64,000 nucleotides of DNA from Polytrichum commune (GCA_950295325.1 OX485809.1:25744144-25808143); one strand, 5' to 3'; shown: positions 11,999-22,675, counted from the first letter of the stretch. The notes: a model not told the origin generated them from the sequence alone. Program-made: numbers and translations.

Positions 11999-12936
11999 GT
12001 TTGGGGAGACGACCCAAACTCATATTAAAATATAATAAATATTTGAATTGCAACCTAAAATGAACTAAATGTTTGGGTCGTTCGACCCAAACATTGCAGC
12101 CTCTTGTTTGGGTCGAGCGACCCAAACATTGGAGCCTCATTATGTTTGGGTCGCTCGACCCAAACATTACAGGGAGAAGAACTAAACCACATTGTAAAAT
12201 ATAAAAGAACTTCAAAAATTAAGTAAATGTTTGGGTCGTTCGACCCAAACATTGCAGACTGAAATGACTGGGTTGAGGTACCGAAATTTGCAGCCTAACA
12301 TGTTTGGGTCGCTCGACCCAAACATTACAGGGAGAAGAACTAAACCACATTGTAAAATATAAAAGAACTTTGAAAATTAAGTGAATGTTTGGGTCGTTCG
12401 ACCCAAACATTGCAGTCTGAAATGATTGGGTTGAGCTACCTAAATTTGCAACCTAACATGTTTCAGTCGGTCGACCCAAACATTACAGGGAGAAGAACTA
12501 AAGCACATTGTAAAATAAAAGAGAAATTTGAAAATTAAGTAATTGTTTGGGTCGTTCGACCCAAACATTGCAGTCTAAAATGAATGGGTTGAGCTACCTA
12601 AATTTGCAGCCTAACATATTTGGGTCGCTCGACCCAAACATTACAGGGAGAAGAACTAAACCACATTGTAAAATATAAAAGAACTTCCAAAATTAAGTAA
12701 TTGTTTGGGTCGTTCGACCCAAACATTGCAGTCTGAAATGAATGTGTTGAGATACCTAAATTTGCAGCCTCATCATGTTTGGGTCGCTCGACCCAAACAT
12801 TACAGGGTGACCACCTAAACCACACTTTAAAATCTAAAAGATCTTTTAAAACGACTTTGAAAATTAAGTAAATGTTTGGGTCAATCCTCCAAATGTTAAA
12901 TGCACATTGCAATACTTTGGGTCGATCGACCGAAAC
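11999..12936 (+). repeat. 158-bp tandem array with two palindromes per unit, in the 5'-UTR intron
   Basis: Palindromes with centre TT start at 12071, 12229, 12387, 12545 and 12703, the last four exactly 158 bp apart. Palindromes with centre CT (or GT) start at 12144, 12302, 12460, 12618 and 12777, with steps of 158 or 159 bp. One AG copy lies at 12106. Degenerate copies lie at 11999, 12874 and 12915. Both arms match those of the 78-bp array, but the spacer (TAAAATATAAAAGAAC and similar) is unrelated. The whole array lies between donor 11878 and acceptor 12963. Confidence 0.92.
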
Positions 12937-12963
12937 TCACAGTTTCGATTTCTTGGATTGCAG

Positions 12964-15900
12964 ATGGCCCCTAAAAAGAGACCAGGTGAAAGGTGGTTCA
13001 TGCTCGCGCCAGACCACCTTTGGCAGGAGTATGAAACTCCACAGGACGATTCTTACGTCCCAAAAGATGGCGTCGTTTTGGCATGGTCCGTTCAGGTGGT
13101 GAAGGCATCCATGTTCAAGCTGCTATTCGTGGTGAAGGTGGGGACCCACGAGCAGCACACCTGGGCAACGCTGACGGGATGGGAGGTTGCGTCCGTCCAG
13201 TCTCTCGGGGACTACGTAGACGTGATACTGGAGAACTCCGCCGTGCAGAACGTCCACATGTTCATGCACCAGTTCTCCGAGCCCTTCGACCCCCTGTACG
13301 CCAAGGAGACTTGCGTCGACCCTGAAACCATAAAACCGGAGGCCATATTCATAGATGGTAGTGTAACGAACACGAAGGTTGCGAGCAGGTTCACGAAGTT
13401 AAAACAGGCTATCACGGTTCTCAACAAGGCGCTGCAAAGCAAACCCAAGACGCAGCAGCCTGTGAGGCGGAAGGCAACGACGGAAGAAGGCGCAGGGTCC
13501 TCAAGACCACAAACTGTGAGGAAACCGCGGGCGGTCCCTGCAGACTCGAGACGGACGAGCACTACAACAACGCCGGCTGACAGCGAGACGCCAACGCCAT
13601 CAGGAAGCCGTCAGACGACCCCTTCCAAGAGGGGAAGAGAGTCATCGGGGATGACTGACGAGCCTGTTTCCCCGGAGCTCCGGATGCCGAAGCCTGGCCA
13701 AGAGGTGGATGCAGGCGAAATACAAAAAATAAACAACAACTTCGAGACAAAATGCCTGCACTGCTTCTTCATGGGCAGGGACTTCAAATTCGAGGTCAAC
13801 ATTGCGCAGTGCCACCTTGCGCCACCAGAGAAGTGCGTCCGAGCCAAGGAGGACGCCTACGTCGACTGGATGGTCGCTCAAATCTTGGGCGGGCAGTTCA
13901 AGGACGACAGGCAGACAATTGTTGTCATGCCACAAGGGCTGAAAAGAATGCCGACGCCTGAGATGTGGCCGGCAATCTCTAAAGGAGACTTCTGGCTGAT
14001 TGACGGGCAGCACAGTGTGGAGGCCTCGAAAAAAATCCAGCTGATGACCGAGTGGGACGACCCGAACAACCAGAAGGAGAAGCTAAAAGTTTGGAAGGCT
14101 TTGGTGGTTTGGTCGGACAACGAGACGGTCCTCAGCGACATCTCCAGGTTCTTCAACATGGGGAACAAAAAGAGGGCCTATCAGGCATCGTGGATCAGAA
14201 ACATCATGGCCTCGAGGGAGGTGTGGGAGTTTTATGGAAGGCCTCCCAAGGAAAGGGAGAATGCTAAAGACAAGAACCCCAAATGGGAGGTGAGTATGTT
14301 TGGGTCGATCGACCCAAACTCCTACATTGTTTTGTTGTCATCGCCAGGTTGATAGTTTGGGTCGGTCGACCCAAACTCTGAAATTATTTTGATATTGTCC
14401 CCAGGTTCATAGTTTGGGTCGGTCGACCCAAACTCTGAAATTGTTAAGATGTTTTCGCCAGGTTCATAGTTTGGGTCGTTCGACCCAAACTGCTGTTGCA
14501 TTTGTTTTTCCATTATGTGTTGTCTAACATGTGCTAATGTCTTCCTGTGCAGGACTTCAAATATCAAATGATCAATAAATTCTCCTCGATCGACAATGCT
14601 AGCCACAAGCAGAAAAAGTATAACGAGCTGAGAGGAGAAATCTATTTGATCACAGCGTCCGATTCCGTATGGGCAAGATGGAAGAGTGTTTTTGAAAAAC
14701 ACGAGACGGGGGACCTCATGGACCCCGACACCGGCATGCTCTTCAACCAGACTACGCGCTTCAAGCAAATGAAGCCTCTGGTGAGGGAGTTCTTCAGAGC
14801 GCTTCAAGGTCTCTCCGAGACAGAGATGGGAAAAGCGGCGTCCCACATCCTACACGTGGAGACGACGGCGAAGAGATGCTGGGTCCACCCTAAGATCGTC
14901 TTCACCAAACCCAAGATCTTCGTCCCTTCATGCTACACAATGAAGGAATGGACGGAGAACAGGAAGAAGAAGACGACCATCGTCCAGGAGCTGCACAAGC
15001 TTGTGCCAGAGAAGAAGCTCATCGTGGACGGAGAGGTCGACGAGGCGCACTGGAGGGCCTTCAAAGCCGAATATAAGTTTACCAGTGCGTCCATGGCGGC
15101 ACTCATGAGGGAGGCGGGAGACGACTTCCTCAGATCCAAGCTCGTGAAGGGGGGGAGGAACCGGGCGCTTCCCGAACACTCAGTGCGGGCCTTCTCCAAC
15201 TTCATAAAGGAGAAGAAGATCGTCAGTTTCGAAGGCGATGCGCAATTCAACATGGTCACTGTCGAACCTCTCAGGATCCAGGGTTGGCCGGGTTCTGAGT
15301 CAAGGAAGGCGATCAGGACTAGAGCCGGGGACCGCTTCCCCTTCGGAATGATAGACTTCAGGAACATCCCTGGAGCCTCATTCGAGGGGACTATGAGCAC
15401 CCCTTTTTACGATCCTTTCTTGTCGAAGTTCGTGGACTACGCCAGCCCCAAATTCAGGGAGGTCGACGTCTGGCTCTGGATTGTCGAGGACAGAAGGGCA
15501 GAGCAGGTTTACGAGATCGTGCGCAAATTGCAGCCGGAGTATGCCGTCTCGAAATCTCACTACGTTGCTGCACCGGCGGAGGGGGCGTACAGCACGCTGA
15601 AAGACAAGAAGACGAAGATCGTCAACGTGCTGTGTTTGTACTTCGTGTACAAAGCTGAGCTGCTTAAGGTGCCAAACCATCCCATAGCCAGGATGGAAAA
15701 GCTCTTCCAAGTCCAAGAAGGGTTGGGTACCAGCAGGAGCTTATATGACGAGGCGAAGTACGCCAACTACCCCGCGGATGAGCTGCGCATGGAGTTCTAC
15801 CTGCGGATGATGAGGACCCTCACGAAGAGAGGGGACTGCATCTTCAACGTTTTCGGGGGGTCCAAACCGATTTTTGCAGCCATGGTAAGCAGAAAACCCA

Positions 15901-18890
15901 GAAGTCCCTATACGTTCGGTTTGGGTCGAACGACCCAAACTAGGGGCATGCACAGTTTGGGTCGCTCGACCCAAACTAGGGCCATGCATAGTTTGGGTCG
16001 AGCGACCCAAACTAACTATTCTTATTTTGTTTGGAAGTCATTTTCCATTATATGTTCATTTGGTGTTACTAATAGTATTGATTTTGATTGTGCAGATGTC
16101 TGGGTTGAACATCTACTCCTATGTAGAGGATGCCGATGTTCAATTCTACAGGACCCAAAAGGCGCTGGCCAAGAGAATGGACATCCTCGACTGGATACCC
16201 GGATCCTACGTCGAAGAGATCGTCGAGGGGGGCGAGAATCCTTTGGATATTGCGAGGCGAATCAACCCGGGTGAATTCGCCATGCGGGCCCCCGTTCAAT
16301 TGCCAGAGCCGCTCATCGGGTTGCATCCGGGCAATCCGTCTATGGGAGCAGGTGGCAGGGTTGGGGAGGAGGGGGAGGAAGACGAGGAGGAGGCGGAGGA
16401 GGAAGCAGAGAAAGTGGAGGGGGAGGTGGAGGAAGGGGCAACAGGATTCACTCAAGAATCCGAGGCCCCTCAGCGGAAGAAGGCCATGCGGCCTGCCACG
16501 CCGCAGAGCAGGCTGGTGCCCGCGTTGACGGTGGACGACGCCAAGGATATGTACTCGAGGGACGCGACGGCCACCTTCAGGGAGCGTAGAAGGATGAAGG
16601 GGAAGAAGCTGTACGGGGACTATGCGGTGGAGGAGACGATCGCAATAAGCTCCGAGGACGAGGACGACATGGAACTCGCCAAGAAGCTGAGGTCTGATCC
16701 TGCCTCCCCCAGAGCGTTCGCCGGGAATGTGAGGGTGAAACCGGAGGTCCTCACCGTGGAGGAGGCGAACGCAAAAATGCTCCGAGACGAGGAGCAGCGT
16801 GTGCGACTGCAGAGGGCTGCCGCCGAGGAACCCTCTGTCCGCAACGAAGTCGCGGAGTTGAGGGCTCTCCTGTTGGAGCAGGAGCGGCAAAGGGCGATGT
16901 CCCAAACTCCGTCCCAAGCGGACCTCATCACGCAAGTGATCCAGGGCATGCTGGCGCAGGGATTGGTGATGGCTCCCCCGAGTTCATTCCCTCACTTGCC
17001 CGCAGGCTTCCCTCCACAGGATATCCGCCCGCGGCCGGCGTTGGAGCATTCCTTCAGCTTCGCGGATTTGCTGCAGCCGCACGCCCGTCCTTACGCGCCT
17101 GTGCAGCAGGTGGATGATCCAAACCTTTGGCGCGTCCCCGGAGCGTCCAGCTCGTTGGCACCCCCCCCCGCTCCGGCCTCCCATCCTCTTGCCCCCACAC
17201 CACCAGCGGGACGACCCCCACATGTTTGGGTCGTCCGACCCAAACAGTGCCGACGTTGCAGCGTCGCAGAGCGACCCTCGCCAAGCAGCAGGGTTTGGGT
17301 CGGCCGACCCAAACCCCGTCCCCCATCAGACCCCGGTCGACGAGCCTATGCTAGATGTTGAAGGCCCGCAAGGGCCTGGTGATACCTCTACTCCTAACCC
17401 AGTCGATGAACCAATGCATGATGCGCATGCGGAGGTTGGGTTGGGACAAAGGCCTGACAGTCAGCCTTTGCAGGAGCAGGTTGCGGCTGACGGCGTCGTC
17501 GGAGGCGGCGGTGACAGAGGTGGGGCAGCGCACGCGATGCCGGCATCAACGTCATCAAGGCACGACCAAGGCGAGGTAATGCACTGACCCCACTCAGTTT
17601 GGGTCGGCCGACCCAAACTTCCTGGGTCTTTGACTTCTTGCCTTGGTCGTGTCCCCTAGCTAGGACGAACTTAGGCCCCCCCCGGCACTCGCGCCCTTCG
17701 TCACCCCCAGCGACCATTCGTTCGTCCACCTACCCCCGGCTTTGCAACGAAGTCTTCATCACGGCGGCCCGTCTCTTCAATTTTTTCTAGATGTAGAAGT
17801 AGGCTAGTTTGAACGCATCGTTCAACGCGGCTCCCCCAATCAAGATGTACATAGAGCATTGTATATAATATAATCACCATTTTTGACTCCTATATACTTG
17901 TATATTGTGTTTGAATGTATTTTGTATGCTCTTGTATCCCTTGTATCCCTTGTTGCACCCCCTCCAAAATGAATCAAATGCTTTTGTGTTTGCACCGAGA
18001 ACGCTCGTTTCCTTAATGCTTCGTTTGGACATAGCATGACATAAGTCGCCCCCGTTTTCTCTCGCTCGTATCCGCAGGGCTCGGAGCATAGCGTAGCGGC
18101 TCCCCGACGCTCTTCCCCAAGGAGCGGAGAGGGCAGCGCGGCGGCGCCCCCGGTTTTACCCGCCCCGCCCCCGCTGCCGAAGAAACGATTCCTGGTGTTA
18201 GACCTGAACGGGGTCCTCGTCCAATGCGTTCATTGCCCTAGGACCCCCACGGTGCCCTTTTGCAAGCCCGAGGACGCTAATTACGACGGGCCGCCCACGT
18301 TCATAAAGACCAAACTAGTTCACCTCCGCCCGTGGCTTCGGACCTTCCTCCAGATCGCCCAACAACGATGGTGGGTGGTCGTGTGGAGCTCCATGACGGC
18401 CGAGAACACCAATGCGGTCGTGGAGTTCATCTTCAAGGGCATCGAGCCCCCCTGCATGGTCCTAGCACAGGAAGCCTGTAGAATATTGTACACACAGGAC
18501 GGCAAAGTCGTCAAAAAACCAAACAACCCCGCTTCCCCCCAATACCTCAAGGTCTTGAAGCCCATTTTTTGGGACCAGCGACCGTCCTTGATAGGCGTCC
18601 CCTACGACGTCCGCCCCACCCGCGAGAACACGCTCATGGTGGACGACAGCGCCGCAAAGAACATGTTGAACCCGACGGCCAACTTCATAGTGTGCCCTAC
18701 GTGGACGGTCGAGAAGGTCCGGGACCGATTTTTGTTAGACCTTAGTAAATACCTCCAGGCGCTCTGGGGAAGCGGACTTCCCGTAAACAATTTTGTTAGG
18801 AATAATCCCATAGGCGAGAGATACTTGGATCCACGAGACCATTTGTACAGAGAGTTGTTATCTCACGCGAAATTTAACAAGCTCATTTGA
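12964..18890 (+). CDS. ParB-like / FCP1-type HAD fusion protein, four coding exons
   Basis: Coding exons are 12964-14289, 14553-15884, 16096-17575 and 18078-18890, all joined in phase 0, about 1650 codons. Residues ~160-230 are a Ser/Thr/Lys-rich linker. Residues ~290-360 look like a ParB N-terminal domain: KEDAYVDWMVAQIL, then VVVMP, then FWLIDGQHSVEAS, where DGQHS stands for the usual DGERR/DGHHR box. Exon 3 has a Glu-rich tract (16360-16440) and a Pro-rich tail. Exon 4 encodes an FCP1/NIF-type HAD domain: FLVLDLNGVLV (18186-18218), VVVWSSM, and MVDDSAAKNML (from 18636). The second catalytic Asp of DxDx is Asn here, as I recall for a plant HAD subgroup, so activity is uncertain. In exon 3 the frame shifts by one base between about 17161 (run of nine C) and 17250. 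This may be an indel, a sequencing error or decay. Every intron carries palindromes. The biological role is unknown. Confidence 0.72.
14298..14490 (+). repeat. Four palindromes at 57-bp spacing inside intron 14290-14552
   Basis: Copies start at 14298, 14355, 14412 and 14469, exactly 57 bp apart, with centres AT, GT, GT and TT. The arms are perfect, while the spacer (TTGTCNCCAGGTTCATA-like) is unlike those of the other arrays. The intron runs from a GTGAGT donor to a CTGTGCAG acceptor, so the array starts only 8 bp after the donor. Confidence 0.95.
15919..16012 (+). repeat. Three palindromes at 36-bp spacing inside intron 15885-16095
   Basis: Copies start at 15919, 15955 and 15991 with centres AA, CT and AG. 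The 14-bp spacers read TAGGGSCATGCAYA. The intron has a GTAAGC donor and a TTGTGCAG acceptor. This is the tightest array, with palindrome making up more than half of each unit. Confidence 0.95.
17224..17314 (+). repeat. Two palindromes inside a coding exon
   Basis: Copies lie at 17224-17245 (centre TC) and 17293-17314 (centre GC), within exon 16096-17575. In the frame that continues to the exon end they encode FGSSDPN and FGSADPN. In the frame used before them they encode VWVVRPK and VWVGRPK. The reading-frame change of this exon falls at or just before the first copy. Confidence 0.88.
17576..18077 (+). other. Intron with one palindrome (17597-17618)
   Basis: The donor GAG-GTAATG at 17576 and the acceptor TCCGCAG ending at 18077 define a 502-bp intron that keeps phase 0 on both sides. 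A perfect-arm palindrome with centre GC sits 21 bp after the donor. The rest of the intron is unremarkable. Confidence 0.7.
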
Positions 18891-19033
18891 GACAGTACGT
18901 GTGTTTGTATGTGTGTGTGTGTATATGCGCCTACCCATTTTGTGTAATTTACGCTTCATATGTATCTTGATTTTCACGCGCTCTATCTCCCCCCTTTTCC
19001 TTGGGTTTTGTTTTGTTCCAATTTTGGCTCCAG

Positions 19034-19806
19034 CGTTTGGAGCCCTCGATTGACGTCGTCAGCGAGTCAGACTTGGGGAGCTTCTTCTACGAGACCGTTT
19101 ACGACGCCGCGTCAACCATCGACTACTCCAAGGAGCCTCTTGACGCCGGCGTCGTCGATAGCCCCCCACCCAAGCAAATCTTCCGGCGATCTGCGTCCCC
19201 GTCACCGCTCAAAGGCATAATCGCAAATGCGTCCGGACATCCCCCTCTCGGCCCGGCGGCAGTAGTACACCTCAACGGCGGCTGCGGATGGACGCTCGGC
19301 CTACGAAGAGTGGAACCCTTCCTATTCCTTTGCGGGATGCCTTGCCCCTCCTCGCCAACTCCGACGGGAACGCCCCCGGTGACAAGGTGAACCCCCCCCC
19401 CCCCCAAAAAAAAACATGGTTATCCGCGCATTACAATCATTTTGCACTTAAAAAATGAATGTGTGACACGTTTGGGTCTTCCTCCCTAAACTAACACATG
19501 TGTTCTTGCGTTGACGCGTTGCAGGTTGCTCCCACCCGTAAACCTATGCGGTCTAGTGCGTCCATCGAGTTGGAGCGTTTCTACTCCATGACCAGAAATG
19601 CAAGACAGTCCACTTCATCGTATTCGAATTCTTCGTCGTATAATTCGGGCGGCCGACGGAATACAAAATGTGTTATTGATGGCGTTCACCCCAAGAATGG
19701 CTATAGTCGCGGGGCGGAGATTTTCAGGAATGTTGAAGCAATGCGAGCAAAAGAAGCTGCAGCAAAAGAAAAAGAGGCAAAAGAAAAAAAAAGCAAAAGA
19801 AAATGA
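19034..19806 (+). CDS. Possible alternative 3' exons of the ParB-HAD gene
   Basis: Two open stretches follow the stop at 18890. Exon 19034-19378 follows an acceptor (TTTGGCTCCAG) and reads LEPSIDVVSESDLGSFFYET. Exon 19525-19806 follows GCGTTGCAG, reads VAPTRKPMRSSASIELERFY, and ends in a Lys/Glu-rich tail before TGA. Both are phase 0. A phase-0 donor inside the HAD exon (GTAAAC at 18783) would skip the stop at 18888 and join to 19034. The protein would then lose the last HAD residues and gain about 208 others. Otherwise this is a separate or decayed downstream gene. The intron 19379-19524 carries a degraded palindrome (19470-19491), as do the introns upstream, which favours a single transcription unit. 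Confidence 0.4.
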
Positions 19807-20003
19807 AGCAAAAGAAAAAGAGGTAGTATCCGAGGCTAGATAGGCCATAGTAGGCGTAGGGTTTTGGGCCATAGGCAAGAACATTTTGGGTCGCACTATC
19901 CAATGCATGTGTGGTGTTAGCATGATATGCATTTTACATGCCACACTTTGTATGTTTTTTTTTTGCAATAATACAAGTTAGACATGATTTCCCCTTCCAT
20001 ATG

Positions 20004-20245
20004 GTCTAAGGTTTGGATTGCCCTACCTAAACCATCACAAATATGAGTTTGGAATATTTTGTATGCAATATTATATTGGTTAACATATTAACCCTTCAAT
20101 AAGATCTATGGTTTGGATTGCCCTACCTAAACCATATTCATACAAGCTCTAATATTTTGTGTGCAATAATATGAATGTTTTAAGGTTTCCCCTTAAATGT
20201 GGTCTAAGATTTGGATTGCCCACCCTAAACCATCACAAATATGAG
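20004..20245 (+). repeat. Three roughly 98-bp units holding decayed palindromes
   Basis: Units start with GGTCTAAGRTTTGGATTGCC or close variants. Each holds a 22-bp core at 20011, 20111 and 20209: arm GTTTGGATTG (or ATTTGG..), two bases, arm CTACCTAAAC (or CCACCCTAAAC). The length and outer bases match the palindrome family. Most differences are C-to-T or G-to-A changes. Confidence 0.7.
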
Positions 20246-20468
20246 TTATTTATGGGGTTCTTGGTCTAAACACCTGCTTCAAAGTGTTCGCATCTTACAA
20301 CTTTCTCCAATATGTGTTCCATTTATCCTTGTTCTTATTTATGTGAATGTCTCAAAATGCCCAAAAAGTCTCAATTTAACGAATATAGTGTTCATTCTAT
20401 TAGGCTGCCTGGTAAAATTGCCAAAGCCACAACCCTATCACCACATGGAAAAAATGATCAGATTGCAA

Positions 20469-22400
20469 TCAAGCTGATGGATAAAAAGGTGACCTTTCAA
20501 TCTGAATCACACTTGCGTATTTAAACTGGACAGAGCTAAGGTGAATTAAACTATGACTTACCCGTTCCTTCAGAATAATTGGAGAAGGACTCTTGTTTAA
20601 CCGACGGTGCTTCTGTGCACTTTCACCTGGATCGGAGCGTCCGGTGCTTGTGGAATTGACGAGTACATGCCGCATGGCTTTGCGCTTCCCTGATTCCTGT
20701 ACGCCCAATGCACATTCTGAGGCTTGTTGTCTCTCTTCATTACCTGACTCCTTCCCTGATTGTGCGCCTGAAGGCGTGATTCTGACAGGATTGACAACCT
20801 CATTCCCATATTCTTGTGCATGTTTGTCCATGTCCTCCTCTGCATCGGGTATTGCAGATACCGGCGATCCAAATTGCTCCATGACAGTATGAAGCTCCCC
20901 TGTCATAGTCTCTAATTGCGTTCTCCCTTATGATGTTTCAAATGCAGACGTCGTTGGGCATGATTTTCGGGCTGTTGGCTGTGAGAATGATTTCACCACC
21001 CGTCCGCAGGCTTCGGCGTCTGCTATCATCTTCCGCCTCAGCTCCTCAGGATCTGGTACGGCGTATTTGGATCTGCCCATCACCACATCTGCGGTTCCAG
21101 AAGGCACGGCCTTTGCCTTTTTTTCCCCCTTCGCAGGCATGTCATCCTTGCTTTTCCCCTTCTCCTGTGCCTCTCCCTTTGCACTCGGCTCCTCCACGAT
21201 GTCGTCCTCAAGTACCTGATGGTGCGCCATCTGCTTGGAGGTTGCCTTCGTCGTTGCTGGTGTGAATGTAGCCTGTTTGGATTTCTTCCCAAACCATGGT
21301 TCCGGAATGTCCTTTTCTTTCAGGGTCCTAACCATTCTGGCCACCTCAACCTATGGTGACAGTGAAGTCCATGGTTAGTTTACAGATGTAACTTTCAATT
21401 CATAATATCTGCACGCATGAGCACTGGACTCTCAACTATAAACATCACCTGCATCAAGTTGTAGTACCGAATTGGTGTATCTTTGGATTTCTGTTACCAA
21501 CCACGTCTGAGCCAGTTGTGATAACAAAAATGAGTTTCAAGTAAACTTACATGCAGTCCCGTATATGGCAAAAATGTCCATGCACCTGTCCAAGTACCTG
21601 TTCAACACTTTTTGCAGTGCTCTCGGGGACGATCCCTGAAGTCCTCTTCTCTCCTACACACTGACAAACGGCAACATTCTTCCTCGGACCTCCTGCTGCA
21701 GTGCCGTCTTCTGAGTCACTCAGAAGTATTACAACTTCCAAGTCCACTGCATGCAGTTCCCTCTTGTTCAATGCATCGCATCTACACGGCCAATTCCACA
21801 AACATTTAGACAAGACCTCAGTATCGCACCAGTTTTGCGATGCTCACAAGGCAGACCGACAGCACCCGGACTCGCAGCCAACAGAACTCAGAAAGAGCCA
21901 GAGACAACTGAGTTGTCTAGACAAAACACTTAGCCCGACTTTTCGAGGACGATGAATTTCATCCAAAGCCATGAATTAGGTTTTCCCTGGGTAATTGAAC
22001 GGATTTCGAATTTACCCTCCTGCATTACGAGTGACTACCCAGCCACCACAAAGGTGATTCCTGCACCGCGACAGTGAGTGCCTCTAGCTAGCAACCACAA
22101 CATGAAGGCCATGGAGAAATTACCCTGCATGCGTGAGAGTTCCCTTATTTCATCTAAACTCACAGCATTGCCGCATGCAGAACCGGCGTGGACGCAATTG
22201 ACTCCTTCAACATGGACCGTATTCAGAGTGTAATTGCGGTGTGAAGAACCTGATTTGCGAGCCATGACCACATGCGAGTTGTCTACGACATCGACATAAC
22301 CTGGTATTAGCCACTCACTCTGGATTTTTTCCTTCCAATTCAGTCTCAATCCGGTCGAGTGTCCTCGATATGTTTTGCAATCCAAGAACTTCATAGACGT
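20469..22400 (-). pseudogene. Leftward coding fragments, unrecognised protein
   Basis: Several leftward stretches look coding and are separated by probable introns. The one at 22394-22035 contains GLRLNWKEKIQSEWLIPG. The one at 21813-21547 is acidic, with VVILLSDSEDG. The one at 21344-20928 is Lys/Glu-rich, with EKDIPEPWFGKKSKQ. The one at 20906-20469 is Ser/Gln-rich. The composition suggests a nuclear protein with disordered linkers. I cannot name a family or assemble one clean reading frame. The 27-kb CACTA element starts about 200 bp upstream of the first fragment and may have split this gene. It could belong to the outer transposon. Confidence 0.35.
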
Positions 22401-22603
22401 TGGGTACTGACATGTTCATCAACTGCGACCAGGTGCAGAGCAGACTGCGTGCAGAGACAGAGGGATATCATGCGACCAGGGATGCGGTTGCTGGCGTCAT
22501 ATGATGCGTCTTACCACGCATCGACCATCGCCTACTATAATCTTCTCTGAATAACAACTTCGCCCATGTTGCGTCCGGCAGTTTTTTTACTCTAATATCT
22601 TCA

Positions 22604-22675
22604 CACTAGTAGAAAACATGGTTAAAAAGTACCGTAGTCATTTTCCCATTACGGTTCTTTTGACCACTATTTTCC
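22604..22675 (+). repeat. Left terminal inverted repeat of the 27-kb CACTA element
   Basis: These 72 bp match 49512-49583 in inverse orientation with one mismatch (C at 22617). They begin CACTAGTAGAAAA, typical of plant CACTA ends, and include ACCGTAGTCATTTTCCCATT. The match stops after CACTATTTTCC. Confidence 0.95.

Noticed and set aside
12964-14289. Bacterial contamination suggested by the ParB-like domain
   Set aside because: The gene has phase-0 introns with GT/AG borders, a probable 5'-UTR intron, and plant-type promoter elements in continuous sequence.
16069-16935. 288-codon leftward frame opposite the ParB-HAD exon
   Set aside because: It is an antisense shadow of a GC-rich coding exon. 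The sense frame has splice sites and domain continuity, and the antisense reading is Leu/Arg-rich without motifs.
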